Positions 1 through 8,785 are shown, numbered from the stretch's first letter. The stretch is 64,000 bases of DNA from Frateuria_A sp035943815 (GCF_035943815.1 NZ_DASZBU010000018.1:23786-87785); one strand, 5' to 3'. Notes: generated by a model from the letters alone, not told the origin. Program-made: numbers and translations.

Positions 1-175
1 GGGTGACCAGCGGGCCTTCGAGGATCTGCAGGAACCAGCCCCCGTTGTAGAGCAGACTGCCCGTGACATCGATCGGCTCGTTGTTTTGTTTGGCCTGCTC
101 CTGGATCGACAACAGATCCTGGCGGGACATCTTCTGCACTGCCTCGCTGAGGTACACGAGCTGGTTTATCGACAT
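1..175 (-). CDS. BLUF-domain blue-light sensor (partial, N-terminal 58 residues)
   Basis: Reading leftward from the ATG at 175-173, the frame stays open to the window edge. The visible 58 residues match the first half of a BLUF domain (blue-light sensing using FAD). Three flavin-contact residues sit at the spacing seen in AppA: Tyr8, Asn32 and Gln50 (Tyr to Gln is 42 residues in both). The motifs QLVYLS, DVTGSLLY and FLQILEGP are present. An AGGA ribosome site lies about 7 nt upstream. The rest of the gene, and any output domain, lies outside the window, so it could be a stand-alone short BLUF protein or a longer one. Confidence 0.85.
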   Translation of the reverse strand, partial: MSINQLVYLSEAVQKMSRQDLLSIQEQAKQNNEPIDVTGSLLYNGGWFLQILEGPLVT

Positions 176-261
176 GACAGATCCTGGTTGGGGCGAGGTG
201 ACGATCCAGGGCGTCATACGAACGAGGCGCGGAATTGGATGACCGGACCGAACAGAGGAAC

Positions 262-285
262 AAAGGTGCCAAGGACATTTTTGGG
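262..285 (+). repeat. dispersed motif copy (GGTGYCARGGACA family)
   Basis: The sequence AAAGGTGCCAAGGACATTTT closely matches motifs at 2802, 5101 and 12816. It lies in the 255-base stretch 176-430, where I see no gene. Confidence 0.5.
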
Positions 286-430
286 ACCTCGGCCCGGACG
301 TCTAGCGGAGCTGAGAAAGGCGTCCATAGCGTTGCGTCGCTTGTGACCCGTCAACTTGCGACCTGGCAGGAACGTCAAAGCGCACGTGTTGCTTCGGCGG
401 GTCAGGAGCGATCATGGGGATACTTGCTCG

Positions 431-466
431 TGCCCAATCTGGGCATTAATATGCCCGATATGGGCA
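431..466 (+). promoter_or_regulatory. twin palindromic operator TGCCC-N5-GGGCA
   Basis: Two perfect inverted repeats, at 431-445 (TGCCCAATCTGGGCA) and 452-466 (TGCCCGATATGGGCA), have centres 21 bp apart, about two helical turns. The second overlaps the start codon region of the downstream winged-helix/nucleotidyltransferase gene. The arrangement suggests cooperative binding and autorepression by that gene product (inference). Confidence 0.6.
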
Positions 467-1098
467 CGAAGACTAGGGGGAGAATCAGCGAGGCGGCTGC
501 GCTTTATGCGCAGGCCAACCTTTCCGATGCGCTTTTCACCACGACCCAGCAGCGCGTGCTCGGCTGCCTTTTCGGCCAGCCCGAGCGCAGCTTCACCATC
601 AGCGACCTCAAGAACACCACCGGCGCGGGCAGCGGGGCGGTGCAGCGCGAGGTGGCCCGCCTGGCCGGCAGTGGGTTGCTCGCGCTGGAGCAGGTCGGCA
701 ACCAGAAGCACTACCGCGCCAACCCCGATTGCCCGATCCATGATGAGTTGGTGGCCATCGTCCGCAAGACCTTCGGGCTGGCCGAGCCGCTGCGCCAAGC
801 CTTGGCGCCTTTGGCGGACCGCATCCAGGCGGCTTTCGTGTACGGCTCCGTGGCCAAGCGCAGCGATACCGCGTCCAGCGACGTCGACCTGATGCTGATT
901 TCGGACACGCTGACCTATGCGGAGGCGATGGCCGCGCTGCACGATGTCTCCGACCAATTGGGGCGTGAGATCAATCCCACCATCTACAGCCTGGACGAGT
1001 GGCGCTCGCGCGTGGAGGCCGGCAACAGCTTCGTTACCCGGGTGCTTGCCCAGCCGCGAATCGATCTGATGGGGAGCGCTGATGGCCTCGGCGCTTGA
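451..1098 (+). CDS. winged-helix nucleotidyltransferase (MNT-type), first gene of an MNT/HEPN pair
   Basis: This 215-residue protein has an N-terminal ArsR-like winged helix (about residues 25-90, with the characteristic TTTQQRVLGCLFGQPERSF opening). A minimal nucleotidyltransferase domain follows, with Gly132-Ser133 and the catalytic pair Asp144/Asp146 (DVD). Proteins of this kind pair with HEPN proteins in toxin-antitoxin-like modules, where the transferase can modify or neutralise the HEPN partner. The HEPN gene follows with an overlapping stop/start. ATG 451 was chosen over 460; either start sits inside the palindromic operator, which fits autoregulation through the winged helix. The upstream frame remains open but shows no conserved sequence. 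Confidence 0.75.
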   Translation: MPDMGTKTRGRISEAAALYAQANLSDALFTTTQQRVLGCLFGQPERSFTISDLKNTTGAGSGAVQREVARLAGSGLLALEQVGNQKHYRANPDCPIHDELVAIVRKTFGLAEPLRQALAPLADRIQAAFVYGSVAKRSDTASSDVDLMLISDTLTYAEAMAALHDVSDQLGREINPTIYSLDEWRSRVEAGNSFVTRVLAQPRIDLMGSADGLGA

Positions 1099-1499
1099 AA
1101 ACCTCCGGCTCCGGCAAGGCCCTGGCTGTCGAACCGCCGGATGCTGCCGAGATCGCCGGCCTGATCCGCTCCGGCCACACGCGCCTCGGTGATGCGCGCA
1201 AGGCCAGCCTCTCGCTGGAAAGTCGCTTCGACCTTGCCTATAACGCCGCGCATGCGCTGTGCCTTGCGGCGTTGCGTCGGAAGGGCTTTCGACCAAGGCA
1301 CCGCTACATCGTGTTCCAGGGGCTGCCGCACACGCTGGGTCTCGGCCCGGAGGTCTGGCGCGTGCTCGCCAAGGCGCATGACGCGCGCAACCTCGCCGAG
1401 TACGAGGGACACGTCGATGTACCGGAACGGCTGGTGTTGGACGTGATTGCAGCCGCCGAAGTGGTGGCAGTGCAACTTGACGGCAAGAGGATGGAATGA
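1095..1499 (+). CDS. HEPN-domain protein (N-terminus probably frameshifted)
   Basis: The readable frame starts at TTG 1095, overlapping the previous stop by 4 nt, and gives 134 residues with the HEPN features LESRFDLAYNAAHALCLAAL, LPHTLGLGPEVW and RNLAEYEG. Family members normally begin with a short ENL segment. That segment is present in another frame from ATG 1082 (MASALENLR), and removing one base near 1108-1112 would join the two frames with the usual number of intervening residues. So either the gene is translated from the weak TTG, or the true start is 1082 and the sequence carries a one-base insertion. The expected role is partner or toxin of the MNT protein; I do not see a canonical Rx4-6H ribonuclease motif. 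Confidence 0.65.
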   Translation: MKTSGSGKALAVEPPDAAEIAGLIRSGHTRLGDARKASLSLESRFDLAYNAAHALCLAALRRKGFRPRHRYIVFQGLPHTLGLGPEVWRVLAKAHDARNLAEYEGHVDVPERLVLDVIAAAEVVAVQLDGKRME

Positions 1500-1761
1500 A
1501 GTCGGTCGTTAGGTGAGCGCTGCTGCCTTGCTTCGTCCTTTCCGCGATCTGGTGTGCATGCTATGTGGCTACAGGTAGCGCTTCGTTCGCGACTACGGTT
1601 GGCGGGTTTGTCTTGTTAGTTGCGCTGATAGGTCTTCTGTACACCTAGCGAAGCGAAAATGCGGGTCATAGTGCACTTCTCGATCCGGACTGGCCGAGCG
1701 TCGACCCAAGAAAGGGGCGAAGCAATCAAATAGCAGTAATTGCCTCTGGGCTGGCCCGGGT
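1500..1761. other. intergenic, no gene recognised; one dispersed motif copy
   Basis: This stretch looks lower in GC than its neighbours. No frame shows a recognisable protein. At 1663-1682 the sequence GGGTCATAGTGCACTTCTCG matches the second dispersed motif family, also seen near 8752, 14261 and 16641. Confidence 0.45.
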
Positions 1762-2706
1762 TCATTTTTCCGTGTTGCTGAATGAACCTGGCTCCTTCGG
1801 TTCCTCTCCTTGCCGCCGTTCCAGTGCGGCACGATCCCAATGGCCCAACTCGGCTGCCTGATCCCAGGTGCTTTGCAGAAACGCCCGGAGCATCTGTTCG
1901 GGGGATGCGGCCTCCTGGACTGCCTGATAGGGCAGGATGAATTCGCTCAGCTCCGGGTGGAAATAGGCCTGTGGGGGCTGCACGGCTGCCTCGGCCAGTC
2001 CCGCCGGCTGTGGCACGGCATAGGCGTAGAACGCCGCTTCCGGGAGTCGTGCGTCGCCGGGCCAGAAGCCGTGGCTGATCACTTCGTGCGAGTAGGCGTC
2101 GCGCTCGAACGCCGGCCCGCTGCGCGGCGGCGCCCGGCGCCCGGAGAACCGGGTCACCGCCAGGTCGAAGCTGCCCCAGAAGAAATTGACCGGGCTGCTC
2201 TTGCCGGCATAGCCGCAGCGCCACGAGGCGAACACGCGGTCGACCCTAACCAGGATGCGCCAGAACCGCTGCGCCCAGGCGCCGTCGTAGATAGCCGGCC
2301 GGCTGTCGTCGTCCAGCCGTACCGGCGTGGGCATCTCGACCGTCACTGGCCAGATCCGCACCGCGAGGTCCATGTCCGCGAGCGCCTCCATCAGCGCTCT
2401 GTAGAACGCGCCGATGCTGTGTGATGCCAGCGGCAGCCTTCGTGTCGCACCGTCGGTGCAGTCGATCTGCAGGACGTGATCGAGGAAGTCGAAGGCGAGC
2501 GTAAACGAGCGTGAGCCATGCGGCAGCATGCCGGTGGACAGGCCGCGCGCAGTCACGTGCAGCGCCACGCCCCAGCAATGGTTGAGCGGCGGCGCCAGCG
2601 CCAGCGCCACCTTGCCCACCATCTGCGAATACAGATGCAGGGTTGCGTAGGTGTCCTTCCAAGAGGCGTATGGCAAGGACGGCCAGGCCCGGTCGTCGTC
2701 CGTCAT
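1762..2706 (-). CDS. DUF5996 family protein
   Basis: The product is 314 residues. The opening SWKDTYATLHLYSQMVGKV followed by LAPPLNHCWGVALHVTARGL is the hallmark of DUF5996. The later segment SPVNFFWGSFDLAVTRFSGR and the acidic C-terminal part are also typical. There is no signal peptide or membrane segment, so it should be cytoplasmic. The biochemical function of the family is unknown to me. It stands alone, convergent with the MNT/HEPN pair. One copy of the GGTGTCAGGGACA motif lies just upstream of its start, at 2802. Confidence 0.8.
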   Translation of the reverse strand: MTDDDRAWPSLPYASWKDTYATLHLYSQMVGKVALALAPPLNHCWGVALHVTARGLSTGMLPHGSRSFTLAFDFLDHVLQIDCTDGATRRLPLASHSIGAFYRALMEALADMDLAVRIWPVTVEMPTPVRLDDDSRPAIYDGAWAQRFWRILVRVDRVFASWRCGYAGKSSPVNFFWGSFDLAVTRFSGRRAPPRSGPAFERDAYSHEVISHGFWPGDARLPEAAFYAYAVPQPAGLAEAAVQPPQAYFHPELSEFILPYQAVQEAASPEQMLRAFLQSTWDQAAELGHWDRAALERRQGEEPKEPGSFSNTEK

Positions 2707-2801
2707 GCGGCACCTCCGATACCCGTTGCCACAGGTCGTGCGGGAAGCTGAGGGTAGGGTGCTAGCCGTTACGGGGGCCGCATGGGATCGTGGAGAAGGA
2801 C

Positions 2802-2820
2802 AAAGGGTGTCAGGGACAAC
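2802..2820 (+). repeat. dispersed motif copy (GGTGTCAGGGACA family)
   Basis: AAAGGGTGTCAGGGACAAC lies between the DUF5996 gene and the DsbA-like gene. It contains the small inverted repeat TGTC-AGG-GACA. Confidence 0.5.
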
Positions 2821-2960
2821 TCCCTAAATCAGGCCCCTGGCTTCGCACTTTCTTGCACCTCGCGCTCGGAGTGAGCCTTGCCCGCTCCGCCGTTCCCGGA
2901 TCGACGCTTCGCGGCCCCCGACCAGGACCATCCTTCCGCCTGGCTCCTTGGCCCAGGGAA

Positions 2961-3506
2961 TCACCGCCCCGCCAGTGCCCCCTCGATCTGCCGACCCAGC
3001 GCGCGGGAGTCGCCTTCGAACAGCCGCCCGTTGACGAAGAAGGAGGGCGTGCTGTTCACGCCACTTCGCTGTCCGCTTTGCATGTCCCGGCCTACGCGCT
3101 CGGCGGGCTCGCCGCTTTCGATGGCTCGGGCGATGGCGGTCTCGTCGACGCCAAGCTCCCGCAGCCCTTGCTGGAGGCCCGGGACGCCTTCGGCCACCCA
3201 TCGGTCGTGATTGTCGTAGAGCCAGTCGTGCATGGCCCAGAAGTCGCCGCGCAGGCCGACCGCCTCGGCGACCTGGGCCGCCGGCATCGCCAGCTCATGC
3301 ATCCCGGTGAGCGGAAAGTGCCGGAAGACCAGGCGCAGGTCCTCCCCATACTGTTGCTGCAGCTGCTTGACCATGGGATGCGCCATCGCGCAGTAGCGGC
3401 ATTGGTAGTCGCCGTACTCGATCACGGTGACCGCGGCGTCCGGGCTGCCCTGGACATGGTCGTCGTGTGAAACCGGATCAGTCAGCGTGGCGTCGTGTGC
3501 ATTCAT
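2961..3506 (-). CDS. DsbA-like thioredoxin-fold oxidoreductase, cytoplasmic type
   Basis: The 181-residue product has a Thioredoxin_4/DsbA-type fold. The active site Cys-Arg-Tyr-Cys lies in GDYQCRYCAMAHP near residues 33-36, followed by RHFPL and the cis-proline loop NSTPSFFVNG. No signal peptide is visible when ATG 3506 is used, so it probably works in the cytoplasm. This contrasts with periplasmic DsbA. Homologues occur alone or fused to NhaA antiporters. It is divergently arranged from the HWE kinase gene, with 388 bases between the starts. A longer upstream frame exists but is not conserved-looking. Confidence 0.75.
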   Translation of the reverse strand: MNAHDATLTDPVSHDDHVQGSPDAAVTVIEYGDYQCRYCAMAHPMVKQLQQQYGEDLRLVFRHFPLTGMHELAMPAAQVAEAVGLRGDFWAMHDWLYDNHDRWVAEGVPGLQQGLRELGVDETAIARAIESGEPAERVGRDMQSGQRSGVNSTPSFFVNGRLFEGDSRALGRQIEGALAGR

Positions 3507-3894
3507 CGGTCGAGGGCCGTCTGGCCGTCCGCAGGACGAAAAGCACAGCCTGGAGGGGAGCGGGTTGTCGAGGCGTCGACTGGCGGTGAGGAATAGCAGA
3601 GGCGGGGAAACGGGGGCGGGCTCACTTCGCCGCGTGCCTTCAACATCCGGGAAGCGGTGGGTCGCCCGATCCCGTGCGCTGGGTCTGCGCCTGCGACGGA
3701 CAGGATGCGGCCCCGTGTCCTTGTGGTCTCCTGCCAAACTGCCCCATCATGGTCGGCACGCGCGGCGCACCGGGCCGCGACCTCATGCCTGTTGCCCTTT
3801 CGTGGCAATGTCCGCATTGGCCGGTCGAGATCCTTGCGGTACCGAGGTCGCCTGTCGTGCCCACCGTTCTGCCGCGACCGACAAGGACCAAGGC
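3507..3894. other. divergent intergenic region, no gene seen
   Basis: This 388-base gap separates the DsbA-like gene and the histidine kinase gene. It must hold both promoters. I cannot assign boxes confidently and see no convincing coding sequence. Confidence 0.4.
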
Positions 3895-5100
3895 ATGTAC
3901 CCGTCGCCTGCCGTACAAGCTGCCGATACCGAGGTCTTCATTACCCCCAAGTTGTACGCCCGGGTCCCCCGCAAGGTCGACTACCGGCAGGAGAAGGCCG
4001 CGCTGCAGGACCTGGCGGGGCGCATGGCCGGCAGCCCCGACGAGCTCCTTCCGCGGCTGGTCGACCTCGCCCTGGAGACGACAGGCGCGACGACCGGCGG
4101 ATTGAGCCTCTACGAGGAAGCGTCCACGCCCGCCGTCTTTCGCTGGCACTTTTTGCGCGGCAAGCTGGCGCCCTTGGTCGGCGGGACGGCGCCGCGCGAC
4201 TACAGCCCCTGCGGCATCACGCTGGACCAGCGCGCCCCCGTGCTCGCCCAGAACCCCGAAAAGCTCTACGACTGGCTGGCCGAAGCGGGCATGTCGCTGC
4301 CGGAGGTATTGCTCGTGCCGCTGTACGTCGGCAACGAGGCGCCGCTGGGTACGCTTTGGGTGGTCGCGGAAAGCAACGGGCACTTCGATGGTGAGCATGC
4401 CCGCGTCCTGAGCGAATTCGCCTCGTTCGTGGATATCGCCCTGCGCATGGTGCGCAGCGAGCAGCACCTGCGCCAGGCACTCGACGAGCAGGAGATGCTC
4501 ACGCGGGAGATGAACCACCGCATCCAGAACCTGTTCGCGATGACCCACAGCCTGGTCCGCATGAGCGCACGCCACGCCGGCAGCGCAGGCGAACTGGCCG
4601 ATACGCTGCTGGGACGGCTCGGCGCGCTGCAGCGCGCCCACGGGTTGGTGCGCCGCGGTTTCGCCTCGACCCAGGCCACCGCCACGGGATCGGACCTGGC
4701 TGGCCTGATCCGGGACATCATGAAGCCGCACGAAGGCCAGCCCGGTAACGAGTCGACGCGATGCATCATCCGTGGAGCGCCGCTTTCCTGCGGCCAGCGC
4801 AGCACGACGGCTCTTGCGCTCGTCTTCCACGAGCTGGCGACCAACGCAGCCAAGTACGGTGCCCTCTCCACCGAGGCTGGCCGGGTCGCCATCGAGTGGC
4901 GGGAAGAGGATGGCAACCTGCTACTGCGTTGGGTGGAGAGTGGAGGGCCGCTGATCGAGGCCGCGCCTGGCCATTCCGGCTTCGGGGCCACCCTGGTCTC
5001 GAACTCCGTGACCCGGCAGCTTGGCGGCACGCTCCGGCAGGATTGGCAGCCGGCAGGGCTGGTGCTGGAGATCGAGCTGCCGATGGCGGCGCTTGAATAA
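3895..5100 (+). CDS. GAF-HWE family sensor histidine kinase
   Basis: The 401-residue product has a GAF-like sensor domain at about residues 45-190 and then an HWE-family kinase core. The phospho-acceptor is His208 in REMNHRIQNLFA. The N-box HELATNAAKYGAL (His312) and the WVESGGP signature give the family its H...WE name, and GFGATLVSNSV closes the ATP-binding part. No transmembrane segment is visible, so the sensor is cytosolic. HWE kinases often serve light or stress sensing and pass phosphate to an unlinked response regulator; no regulator gene adjoins it here. AAGGA precedes ATG 3895 by about 8 nt, which decides this start over longer upstream frames. Confidence 0.8.
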   Translation: MYPSPAVQAADTEVFITPKLYARVPRKVDYRQEKAALQDLAGRMAGSPDELLPRLVDLALETTGATTGGLSLYEEASTPAVFRWHFLRGKLAPLVGGTAPRDYSPCGITLDQRAPVLAQNPEKLYDWLAEAGMSLPEVLLVPLYVGNEAPLGTLWVVAESNGHFDGEHARVLSEFASFVDIALRMVRSEQHLRQALDEQEMLTREMNHRIQNLFAMTHSLVRMSARHAGSAGELADTLLGRLGALQRAHGLVRRGFASTQATATGSDLAGLIRDIMKPHEGQPGNESTRCIIRGAPLSCGQRSTTALALVFHELATNAAKYGALSTEAGRVAIEWREEDGNLLLRWVESGGPLIEAAPGHSGFGATLVSNSVTRQLGGTLRQDWQPAGLVLEIELPMAALE

Positions 5101-5120
5101 AAAAGGTGCCAGGGACAATT
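5101..5120 (+). repeat. dispersed motif copy (GGTGCCAGGGACA family)
   Basis: AAAAGGTGCCAGGGACAATT begins directly after the kinase stop codon, in the 51-base gap between two convergent genes. Confidence 0.5.
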
Positions 5121-5151
5121 CTCGAAAGAACTGGAGTCGGAGCGCGCCTTT

Positions 5152-6471
5152 TTAGGGGTGGCTCGGCGATCTCTTCCGCAGAACCTCGCCCGCCTTGCCG
5201 CGCGTGGTCAGCACGGCGGCGAAGCCGCCGTGGGGCGTGCGCATGTTGGTGGTCTGGCCCTGGTACAGGCGCGCGGCGAACAGGATCACCCCGCGCTCGG
5301 TGGCGTAGCAGCGCACGTCGGTCTTGAGCGGCACGCCGGAGGCGCTGATCCGCACGCCCGGCGGCTCGAATGCCTGCGCGACGTAGTCCGCGCCGGCGAT
5401 GGTCTCCCACATGCGTCGGGTGAGCTTGTCGCCGCGGTACGAGCCGCGGCTGCCGTAGCCGTTGGCCGGCTTGAAGAAGTAGTGCGCACGGTCGGCCCAT
5501 AGCGCTTCGCGGTTGTCCGCCGTCACCTGCACCGTGGGAGGGATGCCGCCGGCCAGCACGGTGGCGTCGCCCGGGTTCAGGCCCAGCGAGAGCAGAAAGT
5601 CGCGGTTGCCCAGGACGGTCATGTTGCGCTTGTCCGCCAGCAGGGCGTGCGCGCGCGGGTGGGGCGAAAGGGCCACGGCGCCCTGGCGATAGGCCGTCGC
5701 GAGCGCGGCCGAGCCGGCCTCGCCCAGGGCGAAGTCGGTCAGGCGGTTGTAGACGAAATCCACGGCGCCGCCGGCGTCGCGCAACGCACGCCCGTCCCAG
5801 GACAGCGTGGCCGGCGCGTGGATCGTGCACGGCACGCCATGCTGTTCGAACGCCTGCCGGTAGAGGTGAAACTCCGGGTACAGGAACTGCGCCGGCGGGT
5901 CTTCATCGACGATCGCCATGCGTGAGGGTGGGTGCCCGAGCTGCGCCTTTGCCTCATCCAACCACGCCTGCGTGCCCGCCGCCACCGCGGCGTCGGTGGT
6001 GGTCGTCGTCGTCCAGGCGTGGGGCACGCAGGATTCCACGGCATCGAGCGCGAACGCGTTCAGCAACAGGCCGCCGGGGTTGGTGTTGATCTCGATGAGC
6101 CGCGGGCCGTGCTCGGTCAGGTGGAAGTCCAGGCCGATCACGCCGCCGGGCGAATGGGGATCGTGCCGGGCGATCGGCGGCGCCCAGGCGAGCACGCGCT
6201 CGGCATAGGCCGGCGCGTGGCCCACCGCGAACAGCGCGCGGGTGATGTGCTCCATGGTGGCCAGCGAGGCGCGATCGACGAACAGCGCCTGGGGCGCAAA
6301 GAGATGCGCGTGCCGGGTCGGGTCCAGCCCGGCGGTGTCCTGCAGGATGTGCACGATGCGCGCGTGCAGCTGCGCCGGCGCGACGACGGAACAGCCGCAC
6401 TGCCGGTTCAGCGACGCGGCCGCCAGCGTGGCGTCGTCATCCGCGCAAGCGTTCCTGCAGCGTGTGCTCAT
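5152..6471 (-). CDS. ATP-grasp domain protein of unassigned substrate
   Basis: The product is 439 residues. The C-terminal half carries an ATP-grasp core: ADKRNMTVL, then HYFFKPANGYGSRGSYRGDK (a glycine-rich ATP loop with the ligand Lys), then a strand with YVAQAFEPP and DVRCYA. The N-terminal half contains LIEINTNPGGLLLN, which resembles the metal/ATP ligand segment of other ATP-grasp proteins but lies before the lysine-containing part. The order therefore looks rearranged compared with GshB or RimK enzymes. No signal peptide is seen. It stands alone, convergent with the HWE kinase gene. Ligation of a carboxylate to an amine or thiol is the family expectation; the substrate cannot be told from sequence. 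Confidence 0.65.
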   Translation of the reverse strand: MSTRCRNACADDDATLAAASLNRQCGCSVVAPAQLHARIVHILQDTAGLDPTRHAHLFAPQALFVDRASLATMEHITRALFAVGHAPAYAERVLAWAPPIARHDPHSPGGVIGLDFHLTEHGPRLIEINTNPGGLLLNAFALDAVESCVPHAWTTTTTTDAAVAAGTQAWLDEAKAQLGHPPSRMAIVDEDPPAQFLYPEFHLYRQAFEQHGVPCTIHAPATLSWDGRALRDAGGAVDFVYNRLTDFALGEAGSAALATAYRQGAVALSPHPRAHALLADKRNMTVLGNRDFLLSLGLNPGDATVLAGGIPPTVQVTADNREALWADRAHYFFKPANGYGSRGSYRGDKLTRRMWETIAGADYVAQAFEPPGVRISASGVPLKTDVRCYATERGVILFAARLYQGQTTNMRTPHGGFAAVLTTRGKAGEVLRKRSPSHP

Positions 6472-7039
6472 GCGTCTCAGGCCCTTACTGTCCGGAGTGC
6501 AGGTTACCGGTCGCGGACTGAATGCCCAAAGAGAAACAGGGGCGAAAGCGCATTTCCTTGAACGCGGGGCACCGGAAGGCGGCGGTGGCTTCATTTGCGG
6601 TGCCGCGCGCCTGCGTCTGTTTTGGTATCGTGAAAAAGCATGCTCTGCCCCGAATGCCAATCCGCTGCGGATTCCGGTGATGGCCGAACACCGTTCCATG
6701 ACGGTCTGGGCCGCGTCGACCGGCAGGCGTCCGCCATCCGCAAAGACGCGGATGTACTTGCGAGCACGTCCGCGTCGGAAGCGTAAGCGGACAAGCGATC
6801 TGCGAAAGGGGCGCGCGACGAAGCCGCAGGCCGGCTAAAGGAGATCGCCGGCGACAACAAGCCATATCGACCACCCGACCCGCCCACGGGCGCATGGTCG
6901 AATGACAAGACACCCACGCTTGGGCGAGTACGTAGGAATGTGCTTCACAGCGTAGTCCGGGCGACAATCACCGACCCGGCGCCCGTGCCATGCCGACCTC
7001 CAATATGTTGGCGGCGGAGCTGCGGTGGAACTTCCAGCC
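6472..7039. other. 568-base gap with one short cysteine-containing ORF
   Basis: No recognised gene lies here. A 48-codon plus-strand ORF at 6640-6786 begins MLCPECQS, like the first half of a zinc-ribbon protein, but the second Cys pair is missing. The frame stays open beyond its TAA (about 6787-6960), so it may be a decayed fragment. The promoter of the downstream chromate transporter gene and that of the leftward ATP-grasp gene must both lie in this stretch. Confidence 0.3.
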
Positions 7040-8425
7040 ATGACCGAACAAGCTCCCATGTCGACCGAGCACACCCCTTCGGTTTCGCTGCGCGAAGCCA
7101 CTCGCGTATGGACCAAGGTCGGGCTATTGAGTTTCGGCGGCCCCGCTGGACAGATCGCGGTGATGCATCGCGAGCTGGTTGAGACCCGTCGCTGGATCAG
7201 CGATGCGCGCTTCCTGCACGCGCTCAACTATTGCATGTTGCTGCCAGGTCCCGAGGCCACGCAGCTGGCGATCTATATCGCTTGGATGCTGCATCGAACG
7301 GTGGGCGGCTTGATCGCCGGCGTGCTGTTCGTCTTGCCGGGCTTCTTCACAATCCTTGCGCTGAGCATCGTCTACGCGCTCTATGGCCAAGTCCCGCTCG
7401 TCTTCGCAATCTTCATCGGGTTGAAAGCGGCGGTGCTGGCGGTGGTAGTCCAGGCAGTCATCCGGATCGGCCGCAAGGCGCTCAAGAACCGGATGATGGT
7501 ACTTATCGCCGCACTGGCCTTCGTGGCGATCTACTTCTTCCGCGTGCCGTTCCCGTTGATCGTGCTTGGCGCCGGTTTCTGGGGCCTGCTTGGACGCTGG
7601 TGGATGCCGCGCAGCTTCCCGGCGCCAGCGTCGTCCGCGGCGGATGCATCGTCGGACTTCCTCATCGACCGCCTGCTGGGCCAGGGGCGGCTTACCCACA
7701 CGCGGCCCTCGGCTGCCCGCGCACTTCGCGTAACGCTGGCCTGGCTGGCGCTCTGGTGGATACCGGTGATCGCAGTGATCGCCGCATTCGGCCGGCACAG
7801 CGTGCTTGCGGGTGAAGGATTGTTTTTCAGCCAAGCCGCCGTGGTCACCTTCGGCGGCGCCTACGCCGTACTTGCTTACATTGCCCAGCGCGCCGTGGTC
7901 AGCTTCCATTGGATCACGCCAGGGCAGATGCTCGATGGCCTGGCGCTGGCCGAAACCACGCCCGGTCCTTTGATCATGGTCGTGCAATTCGTCGCTTTCC
8001 TTGGCGCCTACCATCACGAGACCAACCTGTCGCCAATGCTCGCCGGCGTGGTGGGATCGGTGCTGACCACCTGGGTCACGTTTGTCCCGTGCTTCCTTTG
8101 GATCTTCCTCGGTGCGCCCTACATCGAAGCCCTGCGGAGCAACCGCGCGTTGCATGCAGCGCTGTCGGCGGTAACCGCTGCGGTGGTGGGCGTGGTGCTG
8201 AACCTGTCGGTGTGGTTCACCCTGCACGCGATCTTCGGACGCATAGATGAGCACTACTACGGCTGGTTGCGGCTGGAAAGCCCGGTCTGGGCCACGTTGC
8301 AGTGGCCATCGGCTGCGATTGCCGCTGCCGCGATGCTCGCCATGCTTCGCTTCAAGATTGGTATGGGTTGGGTGCTTCTGGCGAGTGGCCTGGCCGGCTT
8401 AGGGGTAGGTCTTGTCTTCAAATGA
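7040..8425 (+). CDS. chrA: chromate efflux transporter ChrA
   Basis: The 461-residue membrane protein has two homologous CHR halves. The first begins with VWTKVGLLSFGGPAGQIAVMH and ALNYCMLLPGPEATQLAIYI. The second half repeats these motifs as VTFGGAYAVLAYIAQ and LALAETTPGPLIMVVQFV. The paired FGG and PGP signatures and ten or so hydrophobic segments are diagnostic of the long-chain CHR family, which exports chromate at the inner membrane. It stands alone without a chrB-type regulator, so expression may be constitutive. ATG 7040 was preferred; GTG 7025 and ATG 7058 are in-frame alternatives. Confidence 0.88.
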   Translation: MTEQAPMSTEHTPSVSLREATRVWTKVGLLSFGGPAGQIAVMHRELVETRRWISDARFLHALNYCMLLPGPEATQLAIYIAWMLHRTVGGLIAGVLFVLPGFFTILALSIVYALYGQVPLVFAIFIGLKAAVLAVVVQAVIRIGRKALKNRMMVLIAALAFVAIYFFRVPFPLIVLGAGFWGLLGRWWMPRSFPAPASSAADASSDFLIDRLLGQGRLTHTRPSAARALRVTLAWLALWWIPVIAVIAAFGRHSVLAGEGLFFSQAAVVTFGGAYAVLAYIAQRAVVSFHWITPGQMLDGLALAETTPGPLIMVVQFVAFLGAYHHETNLSPMLAGVVGSVLTTWVTFVPCFLWIFLGAPYIEALRSNRALHAALSAVTAAVVGVVLNLSVWFTLHAIFGRIDEHYYGWLRLESPVWATLQWPSAAIAAAAMLAMLRFKIGMGWVLLASGLAGLGVGLVFK

Positions 8426-8785
8426 GCGCTCCGCAAGCCTGCCTTCGGTTGCGCTGATCCTGAAGAATGTCCGCTGGCGACGGCGGTTTCAATCGGCCAA
8501 TGCAACAGCAGGGTGTTCAGCGCTCTGCGGAACGGATGTTCGATCAGTCCGGGAATCCGCAATCCAGCTACCACTCCCCTTACGCTCGCTTTGAGCGCGT
8601 CGCGGTCGACCCGCACGTGCCCAGTTTCCTGATGCGCTGCAGTAGTGTGGCGCCCGGTGGAACGAGACGTCCGGCGCACCGGAAGTGCTCACGCGCACCC
8701 ACGCACGCGGGCTGTATCCAGGGGCCCGGATCTAGCCGACAAAACCAGGACGGGTGACAGAGTGCGCTTTTCAAAGCTGAAACCG
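8426..8785. other. gap with possible gene remnant and a dispersed motif copy
   Basis: No confident gene is seen. On the minus strand around 8460-8640, one frame reads like coding sequence (GVVAGLRIPGLIEHPFRRAL) but continues antisense into chrA, and I recognise no family. At 8752-8772, GGGTGACAGAGTGCGCTTTTC belongs to the second dispersed motif family. Confidence 0.3.
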
